Shown here piece after piece: positions 34,501-46,634 of a stretch of DNA of 64,000 bases. This DNA is from Quillaja saponaria (lineage: Eukaryota; Streptophyta; Magnoliopsida; Fabales; Quillajaceae): contig CM055606.1 in NCBI GenBank assembly GCA_029379385.1, forward strand, positions 18,873,142 through 18,937,141, read 5' to 3'. A program made the translations under genes and the position numbers. A model generated the notes under the pieces. That model worked only from the letters and a program-made list of their open reading frames with translations, did no database searches and was not told the origin of the DNA. Every line of letters starts with the position of its first letter. The first letter of the stretch is position 1.

Positions 34501-37500
34501 CACCATATGTACTGACTTGTGCACATGCGCGTTGTATTAAGAACCAAATTCTATGTATACCACCATCTTATGGACATTTGCTTTTATGTTGTGATAGCCA
34601 TCAGTTACTAGCTCTTGCTTGTTGGGGGCCTCATTCGTATATCTTCAAGATTTTGGCATTAGTCTCTCATATGTTTGTTTCCCCCCTTATTTTTCAGAAC
34701 TTTGTAGGTCATTAAAGTGTGTAGAAGAAACTGTGTTGGAGCTTCATGGCAGTACAGGAAACAGAAAACCTCCAAGGAAGGAAAAGAAAAAGTTTTTAAC
34801 TTCTCATGCTAGTATCCTAGTGTTAAAAATTCATTAGAAGCAGTATTTAGATGCTCTGCTGCTTTCTCTTCCAGATTGTTTCAGATTTTTTGCCTTCCTA
34901 AACCTCTTATTTTCTATATATGGTCCGTTTACTATGAAAATGATTTTCTTTGCCTTGAGAAGCACTATTACAGTTGTTATTTCTTATAGGAAATGTTGTC
35001 CAGATGTCATTTTTTTCACCAATTTATTATTTATAGTCTCTCTTGGTTTGTTATGGTTACATGCTAATCATGATTAGTTACCACTTACCAGAACAATATT
35101 TTACTCCTTAACCTCTCAAAGACCAAGTGCCTTCAGTTGTGAAGCAAGAAAGGTATGAGACTTTGAATACTACATCAGAATCTCATTTCGACATTCAAAG
35201 TAAGGTTACTTCCTTGTCCAATGAGGCAAAGGGTAAGAGACAACTTTATTTTAGTAACTTACCTTTGTGGACACGTTTTTCATATGAAGTTCAATAAATT
35301 AACAATTCTTATTCTTCTGGACAAATTGCTTAATGGTCCTAACGGAAACTTATTTGTATACTATTTTCTTGATAAAATAATAATCTCTGGGGTGGCAGTT
35401 TGGTTATTTTAGATCATGTATGGGTATATGGTATCTTTTTATAATCATTGTCATTTAACTGCCAAATAAATGTCTGTTCAATGTTTGCCTTGATTTTGAT
35501 AACAATTTTATCATTGTATTCGACTCTTGTTGCAATCTGGCACTCAATTGTGGTTACAACTTTGAGCTTATGTAACAGATCCTATGGTATTTGGTAAACC
35601 TCAGTTATAAAGTAATACGTTCTTTAATTTTCAAGGGGGGAAAAGCTTTTTTTCTTTTGTTGTATCTATATAGATTCTCATCTAGGCACCTTGTTCTTGT
35701 AGGGGTAAAAATAATCAATTTGTTCTTCTCAGTTTACGTAATTTTTTTATCTGTGTACAATGTGGGAGGCCAGAAAATCCTGATAGATTTGTATAAATTT
35801 TCTTTTATTATTTACAGAGATTTTGTAACTACCACATAGACTGGGATAAGGACCTTTTTTTTGTGAGCATACTTCAATTTGTTTCTCATTAATGATGTGG
35901 TTGGGTATATTTCATAAATCTTTTTGGGACGGAAGGGCATCTTAATTTCTGGATACCGTTATCTGCTGTGCTAAAATAATGTTATACTTTCTGTTGTGAA
36001 TTTAGCTTGCTTCACTGTGTTCATATTGCCTTAGGAAATTCAGCTTCTGTACATGCAGCATCTTTGATGGATGGTTCAGGAGTTTATCCTGGAAATAGAG
36101 ATCACCAAGCTTCTGTAATGCCTCCTACAAAACGACCTAAATTGTATGCTTTCTGTGTTCTTGTAACATTACATATGTTTGAATAATTGTTACTTCCATA
36201 CTGTTCTATTTGAACTTGTACTCAAGTCTTGCTTTTAGGAATTTGAAATTATTCTGGATGCCTCAGGTAACAATTAGTAGCATGTTCACCTAAGTAAGAT
36301 TCAAATAAAATGGTTTTGAATAACTATCAGAATGATTTCCAACCACATGTCACATTGATCTCCTTCTGCTGGGTTTTGCATAGGTAGGAAGAATGTGTAT
36401 GGAATCAGGATCTCTTTGCTTTCCTATGACATGCTTGGATTTTTACATCAGCTGATGTTAATAAAGAGACTAATACTTACTCCTTCTAGAGGTTGATTGC
36501 AAGGATTTGAAAGAAATCAAAATCTTTCTAATTTCATGCTGCAGATAACATGCTTATCCATTTTCCTTGCAGGATAGCAGGTGAACATCTAAGTCTATCA
36601 GATAATTCGGAAACAGTATTTTCTCTAACAAAAATTACAAGTTTTCCAGATGGCTTTTTGTGTAAGCGCACATGTATGTCTACTGAACTCACTTGTAGAT
36701 CTTACTTAGTTGACTGTTTTAGTAGCTTCTAGCTAATTTATACTCATCAAGTTGACAGTGAAAAAACATATTACTTGTCTAGTTTATACTCATCAATCCT
36801 TTAATTTTCATAACTCAAATTCATAGAATTATTCTTTGAATTTAAAGGCTGTCACCTTATTTCATATCAGTTTTCTCTTTGAAGCTTAGATTGCCTTTTG
36901 TGGGAGAGTCTTGAGAAATTCCGAAATTCGTCCTCAGTTATACCTGAGTTTTTTCTTCGTTCCTCTGTCCTATATCAGGAGGCAAAGCAAATGTTTCTCT
37001 TTTTGCATACCAACCTGAAAATGTTTTGCAGACTTCTAAGTAGATTTTAATATATACAGGAAAGAAATATAATTTGTAGAATCATTTTCTTAGTTGCTAG
37101 ATTCTCATCAACTCTTAGTCTGAAATGTATTCACTTTGATATTGGTATGATATTTTTATAAAAACTTCTGGAAGCTCCAGTCTTACTGTTAAATTTATAA
37201 TTCATTCATCTGTGGATGTGAAATTCCCCATGGCTTCAGGCAGGAATTTCCCGGAGGGAATGGGCTCAGGATGTGGAAACCCTAAAGATTGTGTGATTGA
37301 CCATAAAATCCATGGGCAAGATCATGAAGAGCACCTAATCAAGAAAGGTAGATTTTGTTGTTGTGTCATGACTTTGTTCAAATCAAAAGTAAATCTGCTA
37401 GATGTTGTAGCTTTACTCAGATTAATCAATTTAGTGTTTAGTTGAACTACACACATGCCTCCTGTATGACTGTTCTGGGAAGGTGTCCTAGCCTTTCCCT

Positions 37501-38799
37501 TTTTAGTTTTTTACCTTCCTAATAGTCATTCTAAGTTCTTTCTTATTTTGCGATTTTCAATAGTATGTGTTGAAATTGAATCAGATTTTCCTGTACCCCT
37601 TGCTACCAAGATATACTACTCACAAAGGAACAGTCGTCTCCGGTCAGCACTTGGTCATCTGTACTTCCAGGCATCAAGTAAGGAAGAGTGCGCTGATGTG
37701 AGCAGTTCAAACTTATTAAATGAGAGTGCAACGGCATTTCAAGCGTCACCTCAAATGGACTCTCTAGTTGAGCAAATGGATGATGTGCTGAACAAGGTTT
37801 GTCTGCATTCATTATTATCACTTGAGGCTTATCAGTTCCAGCAAGGCTTGTTATAGAGAATAGTTGTGGCCTTGTCTCATCTTAACGTTATCGAAATACA
37901 CAATGGGGGCACATTTTAACAAGTAGAACCATTATTGCTTGAGGACAATGTTTTGTATTTTGAAGGTTTGAGGACGAAGAAAATGTGCAAAATTAACTTC
38001 TTGTATTAGGCTTAAACTTTTCTCCAAGTGCTGAGACCCTGAAGTAGAATCAGAATTCATTTGCTTGATTCAGTTTGGGTGCATTTCTTATTGACCAAAA
38101 ATTGACTTTTAGCTCGCATTTATTTCTTCTGAAACAGAGTCAATTGCAGATTTTGTATTCTGTTCAAAGACCTAATCAAAATCTTGCAAAAGGTTCAGAA
38201 ATTTGCATGAGTAAAGCAAGCGGACACCTGGCAAGCAGTAACTTCTCAAATCCATTTCCTGTTGATAATGTTATAAGGTCTGCAGCTGCTCCTCTTGGTT
38301 TGATAAGAAGCAACTATCTTTCAAAGCCTTATTCTTTTTCAGGCAACTCAGGTAATCTGTTACTGTTTTGTATTGTAGTTTTATTTATGTATATTATCAA
38401 CAAGCTTCCAATACCAAACACATGCAAAGGTAAAGTCTTGGGAGGGTTTGGACAGATTAGTCCCTACCTATATGCTTGGGAAAAAAAAATTGTCTGCAAC
38501 TCTGGATACAATCTCTGCTTATTGGCTGTAACTGTTATAGTTTTCCTAGAATTTAGAATTACTCATTACCTCTAAAGTTGCACACATGGAGCAAGCCAAC
38601 AAGAACAGTGATGTGATGTTACCTTCATCACCTCTAGATGACACATCACATGCCACAAGCCACATCATTCTTGTAATCTTTATCTTTTCCACATGATTTC
38701 CACATGGTTTTAAGTCGTACAAAGGATGATATGTTTGGTTTTGTAGGAAAACCACTGGGGACTTTTCAGCAGCCAAAGGAGAGTGTTCATGTTATTTAG
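31549..38799 (+). CDS. C2HC zinc-finger protein, Sgf11/ataxin-7-like (SAGA-related candidate)
   Basis: Twelve coding exons: 31549-31630, 32012-32098, 32618-32664, 33787-33844, 34698-34811, 35122-35232, 36035-36143, 36573-36661, 37240-37347, 37564-37796, 38138-38351 and 38747-38799, giving 434 residues in consistent phase. The N-terminus has MAVMARLMAAGRFSQ and a conserved acidic helix ELREADEATLLDEEDMHVFGL. The zinc finger is Cys75-x2-Cys78-x11-His90-x3-Cys94, the spacing of Sgf11-type fingers of the SAGA deubiquitinase module. A basic patch (RKPPRKEKKK), a KRPKL motif and a conserved block with YYSQRNSRLRSALGHLYF follow. Family members are plant proteins of unclear role; a SAGA link is inferred from the finger only. 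The start could be either of two adjacent ATGs (31549 or 31552). Exon 9 is the least certain, because its acceptor has an alternative giving a stop. Confidence 0.75.
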
Positions 38800-41700
38800 C
38801 AGCCTTGGAGTATTTCTTTTTTTGGGTAGGTGAAAGTACAGTTAACCAATACACAAGGTTAGAACTTAGCTTCCTATTTTGAAAGTGATAACACAAATCG
38901 CTGAAATTGTTCATTCTTGTCATCTGCATTGTAAATGAAATCTCACCCTGCTTATAATTGAAAATGATGATAAAATTGTCACTTCTATGCCTCCACTTTT
39001 CTCTGGAGTTCATGCTTTTGTCACTTCTTGCTTATCTATGTCCAGGAGCTTTAGTTTACTCCCTGCCCCCTCCTTATTTGGGTTGTATTTTGGTTGGTTG
39101 TACTATTGAAATTGATATCCTTGAAAAGAAATGCAGCACCAGGCACATTACTATTATGGATTGCATGTTTTATGATCTTCCGAGAAATTGAAAATGTGAA
39201 CGTTATCATTTGTGTTTGAAGATTTTACTGTTATCAGGATTGTGTTCTCTATTGTCATCAGTGTCGAACTGCAATAGAATATTATTTTTGTGCTTGGCTA
39301 GTAGTTTCCAGTTCCTAAAGTCAGGCCCAAGATTGTTTGAAAATGATAAAGAATGTGTATATCCAATGGAAAACTCGAGTCTTGGCAAACAGTCTACTTT
39401 TGAATGTAATCTGTCTCATGAAAGAGAACTGCCAATAATTTTCATTTTTTCCGAAGTTCCTTACTGTTTCTGAGAATTAGAAAACTTCTCTGATTGGACA
39501 ACCTAGCAGGGTTTACTTTCCGTTTCATGCTTGGAGAGGGTAACTTATGGAGTTGCAGCTGATCATCAGAGTTCTTGGTTTATTTTCCAAAATATGTTTG
39601 CCTCTCAGCAAACAGAACTCTTTTAATGGTTATCAGCTTTCGATATAGATCAGTGCCCAAGCTTCCGTTGTCCTTTTGAATGTTGTTCATAGCGTGAGTC
39701 AAAATGAATGGTTTTCATATGAAGTTTAAATTATGATCTTGAACATGTTGTCATCCATATTAGAACACCCCAAACGTAGATCTGAGATACTCCTACATCA
39801 CAATATGTGATTCACATTCTCCTATCACTATTAAGGTAGGTTTGATTGAAGTGGAGGCTTGGTCATCCTATACAATGAGGAAATAAGTTTTTAAATCCTG
39901 GTTGGAGGGTCTTGTCAAGTAGACTTGGACATATTCTTGTCTCTTTAGGGAACGTGTTTAATCTAACATTTATAAAATATTGGAAAGCTGTTTCTTGCTT
40001 TCAGCAGCCTGGAAAATATCTGCGAAGTGGAGCACATTGTTTCAACTGGATGGATTGTGATTAATCTGATAATGACATGCCTTGTTAAAAGAATATGATT
40101 TGGTTTAATGACAACAATGGCGTGGAGAGTTCCTGCTTTTGATCTTTCCAGTAATTTATTGCCAACTCTTCTTTTATTTATGGTTTGTTGTGAGATAGAT
40201 AGAGAAGTTATGAGAATTGATTAGGTAAACTTGTTATGCATGCATTAAGTGAATGATAATCATATAATAATCGCATTACGTGTATTATTGCATGATTATC
40301 ATTTGCCTTTGTCCACCTCCCATCTCAACTGAATATGATTTGTCTAAGTTTTTCTTTTTCACTTTTATATTAACAAATAGTATTTCAAATATCTCAGAAG
40401 CTCAGATCTCATCTGAGTTCTGACTTCATATGGTACTTCTAGCTTTGTCTCTTTAATCAGTGAGGTGGGGTTGTGGATGAAGGAGTACATCTTTGGTTTC
40501 TCTTTTTGTTCTTTTAGCTTAACCTTCTAATCATATGCTCCAATTTCTTTCACCTTTATATCTCTTTCCACTGTTTCCTTTTCAAAGCCCCCAACCCCTC
40601 TATAAGAAGCTTTTATTATGTGAGTGCATTTTCAAAAAGTTTCACTTTTGCCATGGCAAGGTGCTTAGCCCTCATTGCCCATTATTGATGATATTTGGAA
40701 GGTTTCTTGGCAGGTTTAGATTTCTGGCAAGAAAGTTTCAAAGTAAGATTTTTTCTGTGAATATTTTAATAAAAATTATATTAAACATTTTTCTTTATTT
40801 ATTTTGGTTAGGTTAAATCAGTGTGCTCAGATTGTTGATACATGATAGATATCCTTCTTCTTTTTTTGTCTTTTTGTTTATTTTTTCTTTCTTTAATTGA
40901 CAAGAACAATGTTAAGTTGGTTCGTAGTATTGTTTGGAAGAAATGTAACAAATATGGAACATATTCAAAATCCTAATCTTGAACTCCTCGTGCCTTGTCT
41001 GTAGACGCCACCCCATTTAACGCAGCCCCCATCATTGGATGTTGATTTATGAATACAACTTGTAGAAAATGTATCATGCATTATTCTTAATCAAAATTTT
41101 CAAATTTGGGACCTAAAATGTGGTACCTAGTAAGAGATTATTAGAATAATAATATTGTTGAGGGCTGTTGAAATGGAAAACTTAAGCAGCAAATAAAGTG
41201 GTTGATGGAATGAGACTTATCCCTACATTCAAGCCATGGTTTATGGGTTTTGATTAGTAAGTTGGATTCTAGGGTTAGAACTCACCTACCTATTTATCCA
41301 CCCAATTATGCAAGGACACATGATCTAATATTTTATACACTAATATATTTGGTAAAGAAAGCAGATATTTGGGTTATGAAGAGGTATTTTCTTAAAAAAT
41401 TTTATTTTTAGTGGAAGTGAAAGTAATTTAATATTATTCGGTAAACGATGTCAAAAGTTCTTAGCAATTGGGACTTACTTGTTTTTTGATTTAATTTTTA
41501 AAATAACTTTTAAGTTTAAGTTTTTTTTAGATCTATTTGGTTAAAAAATATTGTATATTTGTTTGAAGTTTTATGAAAAAGTATTTTTGGATTTTTACGA
41601 TCTTAAAAATTAAAGTTAAAAAAGAGGATTTTGTAAATAGAAAATAATATAAGTTTAAATAAATTTTAATATTTATTTTATTTAAACAAATAAAATTAAA

Positions 41701-42355
41701 ATATTTATCAAAATATAATTTTTAGTAATTTTAATATTTAATATATTTTTTAAAATAAAATCAAATAATATTTTTATATGACAGTATTATTATATTAAAG
41801 CATTTAATATAATTTCAACTTTTTATAAATTATTTATTAAATATTTTTATTTGAAAAATATTTTTCCATGTAACTTAACTGAACATATTTTTATTTATCA
41901 ATGAGTTGGAGTGAAAATTGTAAATTTTTTTTTTGTGTGTGAATAAAATATTCTTCATAATTTTATATAAATTTAGTTTAGAATCAGGAATTTAAATGTT
42001 ATCGTTAAGTATTTTTATTAAAAAAAATGAGACTTATTAACACGAGGATAATCATTATAAAAAATAAAGTAGACTTGTTGGTCCCATTTCTTAAGAAAGA
42101 GAAAATGAAAAAGAGGAAAAGAGATTTTCAACTAACATTCTTATCAGAATTTCTCTATCCCGACCACATCTTTTCTATTCATCATCATGTCCTAAAATAA
42201 AAAGCTATAAATTCCAACAACGAGATATTTTCCATTCAAGAAGAAAACTTTACCGGAAACTTTTTATCGATGAACACTTTAACCCCTTTGTTCCATCCTG
42301 CCCAGATTGTAAATAGTGATTCACTTCGTATCTGTAAGTGGGTAACCATAATCTT
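38800..42355. other. 3' UTR and long intergenic region without recognised genes
   Basis: About 3.5 kb. 38800-39500 is less AT-rich and may be 3' UTR or a non-coding extension. 41.4-42.0 kb is very AT-rich. ORFs up to 93 codons are present, but none has a recognisable sequence or plausible codon pattern. Confidence 0.4.
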
Positions 42356-45300
42356 ATGACTATAATAAGGAGTCTAATCCAGGACATCAGGTTGAGGTCG
42401 CATAGGGTGGTGCAGGACGGTTCGATGGAGGTGGTGGCTGATGGTATGAATCAGAGTTGTTGGGCTAACTTGCCAGAGGAGCTACTCAGAGAAGTGTTGG
42501 TGAGGATTGAAGCATCGGAGAGCTGTTGGCCGTCACGAAAAAGTGTGGTGGCTTGTGCTGGAGTATGCAGGAGTTGGAGAGAGATTACTGAGGAAATCGT
42601 CAAGAATCCTGAAGTATCTTCTATGATAACGTTCCCAATTTCTGTCAAGCAGGTTTGTACATAATGCCCTGTGTATGAGTATGAATGATTTGAAACAATG
42701 TGATATTTCTTTTCATACAAACCTATTATAATATGCCAAAGAAATCAATCTGTGGTTGTAGTATCTATGAAATTTTATTAAACTGGGTGATTGCAAATGG
42801 AAAGGGAGGCATCATTTTTTACTTTTTCTCTATGGTTGTTTGGCGACTTAAAAAGCCTACAAATGAATTCAGGTATCATGGGCTCTCCCGCCTCCTTGAT
42901 GGATAGCAACATCATGCTCTTAATCTTTAGCCGAAAGGGTTTTTTATTTTTTTTATTAACATGGTTTCTGAAATTGTGGTCAACTGGGTATGGAACCGTA
43001 ACTATCACTAACATGGTAGGTTCTTCTCTTGCTTTGTGGGTAAAAATTTATTTGGTTTGAACTTTCCTTTTGAATCCTTCTTCAAAACATGTAAGCTTTT
43101 CCTTGGGTAGATGTTGTGTTGCAAGTTTCAATTGTGTTTAGGTTGTTCTAAAAGGAGTAGTATTGCTTGGACTCTGAATATTGCCTACTAACTTACTATT
43201 ACGTTTGTTTGAGATACATTAAATTGTATCCTCTTTTTTGGCGATTGATATTCAGAGGAAGTTACATCTCTTCTTTCAGGGTAACTTTATGTTGTAAATC
43301 GTAAAATTTGGCTTGTTTGGCATGGTTCTAGATTCAGGCTATATGGGGAGAAGATAACCACCCTCTCTCTCTAGAATCAGTGAGTCTTGGCAGAGGTTTC
43401 GTAAAGGTTGCTTGGTTGGGACCACCCCAAATCATGCAACGTAATTTGTTATTTTTATATGGGGAAATTGCTTTAGAAATTCGTTCAGTTGTATTTCTGA
43501 GTGCTTGCTCTTTAGGGGACCACATAGTACCTCATCAGTGCATGTCCGTTGTCACCGTTTTTGTGTTCTTCAGTCTTTAAGGGTAATTATCTTCTTCTTT
43601 ACCTGTTACTGAAACTCTTCTATTGAATATGTAATTCCCCCAGTGCCCCCCAAAAAAAGGTCTCACCCCGAAGGCGAAAAAGTGGATGATGAAGAAGAAT
43701 ACATGCCTCTTTTGAGCAAATTGAATTGGTATTAGAAGACATCATCCTATAATGTTGTGGCCCATGATGGAAAACGTTATTATTTTTTTATTTTTTTTCA
43801 GAAAAAAAAAAAAAAAAAACATTAATTTGTTGGATTCCCATTCTTCACAATATTAATTTCATCTTTTGTTTACCTTTGGCAGCCTGGTCCAAGGGATCAT
43901 CTCCTCCAATGCTATATAAAGCGCAATCGGTCCACCCAGACCTATCATCTTTTTCTCAATTTGGGTAGTGGTGAGCACTGAGCAGATGACATCTTTGATA
44001 GAATAGTAATTCATGCTGTCTTCTGAAGTAAACAGTGCATCTATTGTATTGCAAAAGTTTCACCTGTATTGATTCTGTTCTATTATCTTGTCCCTGTTTC
44101 CCATTTGATTAATTCCTTAGTTTCCGCCCTCTAAAGTGTTGGCCAGTTTTTGAGTATAACAACTGAACTTTTCTGGGTTTAATTTTTCAAGGTTGAAGAT
44201 TTAAAGTTTTTTTCCTTTGTCTCGATATCATGACAGCACTAGCTGATGATGGAAAGTTCCTTCTTGCTGCAAGCAAGTGTAGACGTGCCACCTGTACAGA
44301 TTATATCATCTCCCTAGATGCTGATGATACGTCAAAGAGGAGCAACGCCTACATTGGGAAACTGAGGTGTGCTCCTAATGAGGCATTCATGACTTTCTCT
44401 TTTTCTGCTCTCTTGTATACTAAGGCTAATACCTTTTACTTCCTCTTTGGCAAGATCAAATTTTCTGGGAACCAAGTTTGCAATCTATGATAGGCAGCCA
44501 CCTCATGTGGCAGCTAAGATTGCAAAAAGTCACTCCACTAGACTAGTGAATCTGAAACAAGTTTCACCGAGGGTCCCTTCTGGCAACCATCCAGTGGCAC
44601 GCATCTCATATGAATTATATGTGCTGGGTTCGAGGTACGCCTTATCATGTTGCTGGTGTGTTTTTGGGTTCTGCAGAATAAAAATAGCTATATGTAGTTA
44701 TAATCTAATAGTGTCTATTTGGGATTTAATTTTATCCTCGGTAGTACTTGTCGTAATTTCACAGAATACAGTAGTTAATTATGCATGCCTCTCATAGTGA
44801 ATACTAACTGCGCATATATTTCAAGCAGGGGACCAAGGAGAATGAACTGCGTCATGGATGCCATTCCTGCATCTGCAATTGAACCCAGAGGAGTTGCTCC
44901 TACGCAAACTGAGTTTTCTATTAGCAACACTGAGAACTTTACATCATTCCCATTTTTCCGGTCGAAATCAAATCACATGGAAAACTTCCTATCAGGACCA
45001 TTAGAAACCCAAAAAGATGGAGTGCTAGTGTTGAGGAACAAGGCTCCCAGGTGGCACGCGCAGCTCCAGTGTTGGTGTTTAAACTTTCATGGACGAGTAA
45101 CAGTTGCTTCAGTCAAAAACTTCCAGCTAGTTGCTTCCCCAGAAAATAAACCAGCTGGACCAGAACATGAGAAGGTCATTCTTCAGTTTGGGAAAGTCGG
45201 AAAAGATTTGTTCACAATGGATTACCGCTACCCAATCTCAGCATTTCAGGCATTTGCTATATGCCTCAGCAGTTTCGATACCAAGATTGCTTGTGAATGA
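42356..45300 (+). CDS. tubby-like F-box protein (TULP)
   Basis: Plant TULPs combine an F-box, which joins SKP1/cullin ubiquitin ligases, with a C-terminal tubby domain that binds phosphoinositides. Five exons: 42356-42652, 43883-43970, 44237-44366, 44455-44634 and 44829-45300, giving 388 residues. The F-box lies at about 36-92 ([12 protein letters not shown] through VCRSWREI). The tubby domain runs from PGPRD (about 100) to the end, with [48 protein letters not shown] and the conserved C-terminus [11 protein letters not shown]. The N-terminal [12 protein letters not shown] is a diverged form of the usual MSFRSIVRDVR. I chose the first in-frame ATG. A 3' UTR intron starting near 45315 is possible. 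The position beside BAM9 matches Arabidopsis TLP11 (At5g18680, from memory). Confidence 0.92.
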
Positions 45301-46634
45301 CATGTTTGAACAGGTAATTGTTTGAAAGCTGAATTTTCCAGAATGTGAATGGCTGAAATATGAATAGGAAAAATAAAGGAGAGAAGAAGTAGGAAACAAG
45401 AAGGTACAAAAGATATTAGATGTCTATCAATTTTTGAAAAAAATGAGATGAGTTTCCTAAAATAAGCTGAATCTATCTGGCATAGTCAACGGCACCAGCT
45501 GCAATTCCTTTGTTGAAATCAAATAGTAGCTCGCTAGTGTTGCAAGTTATGTTAAATTTCCTCTAGCTTGTGTTGAATGCGTAGTTATAAGTTTTTTCTC
45601 ACTGTTAATGCCAGTGGCTTCCCAGATTATGTTGCTGTCTTGCTGAGCCCAAGTTTTCGTTGGTCTTAAAACAGTATGGTTTAAACTTCATTTAGTGGCA
45701 TCTAATGCCATAAAGTGGTTTGACAAATGTGATTGCACTGCAGCAACTAGAAGGAGCTGGCCTGCAATGAAGCTGCTAAATACTTCATAGTTTTGGTTTG
45801 TGTTGGATCACGACCTGATCAAACTGTGTGAAGAGAGCATGAAAATTGCAGGCAGTTTAGAACAACTCTTGAACACCAAGCAGATTGTATATTTAGTTTC
45901 TGTTTCCATAATTTAAAATTTTACCTTCTGTATTCGATCATGGACACATATTGCTCGGTTCATAGACCCTGTGTGTACTGAGTAATGGTAATATGCAAAT
46001 AATTTTATGTATCAGCCAGCGGCTGCATTCTGGGGAAAGGCCACTGTTACAGCTTCTCTCCATGTATTTTTTTTGAAGAAAACGAAAATGAATGTTTTCT
46101 AATTCCATTTTCCTACTTTACAGGCTCATCAGACACATGATTTACTTTTTGTGCTTTCCTTAGCAACTGTAGTCACCAATCAGAATCGTTAAGTAGAATT
46201 TGATTTTTGAAGTGGGTATCTTCATGATTTAGCAACTCCCTAACTGAAATGATCCACTTAAAATCTAAATCTTCAGGAAGAGTCTCCCATTTATCCACGT
46301 ATCTAACCAAAAATTTAGAAAAACCACAAACCCAAACTTGAAGCTGGTGGCAAGAGAGTAATCACTTGAGCCACAGCTTGAAAGGAAAATCATATATATC
46401 CCAAAAAAAAAAAAGTTGCTTCCTCCTCTCAGAGAAGGCCACATTATCATCATTGGTAATGGCAAAGGAGAAAAACATGAATGATAAAATTTTGGTTATG
46501 TGCTAATATTTATATGCAAAGTGAAACCAGGATGTGCTTAGCAAACCCCTAGTTTGCGTTCTCCTAAGGAACCCCCTCAATCATACAACATGATGTTATT
46601 TACATTACTATTAACAGTATAACTTCTATGAATT
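45301..46634. other. convergent intergenic region, TULP and BAM9 3' sides
   Basis: 3' UTRs of both genes. A possible TULP 3' UTR intron is about 45315-45740 (GGTAATTG donor, CACTGCAG acceptor). No ORF of interest. Confidence 0.4.

Noticed and set aside
39210..39473. 87-codon ORF downstream of the zinc-finger gene
   Set aside because: No family resemblance; lies in probable 3' UTR or spacer.
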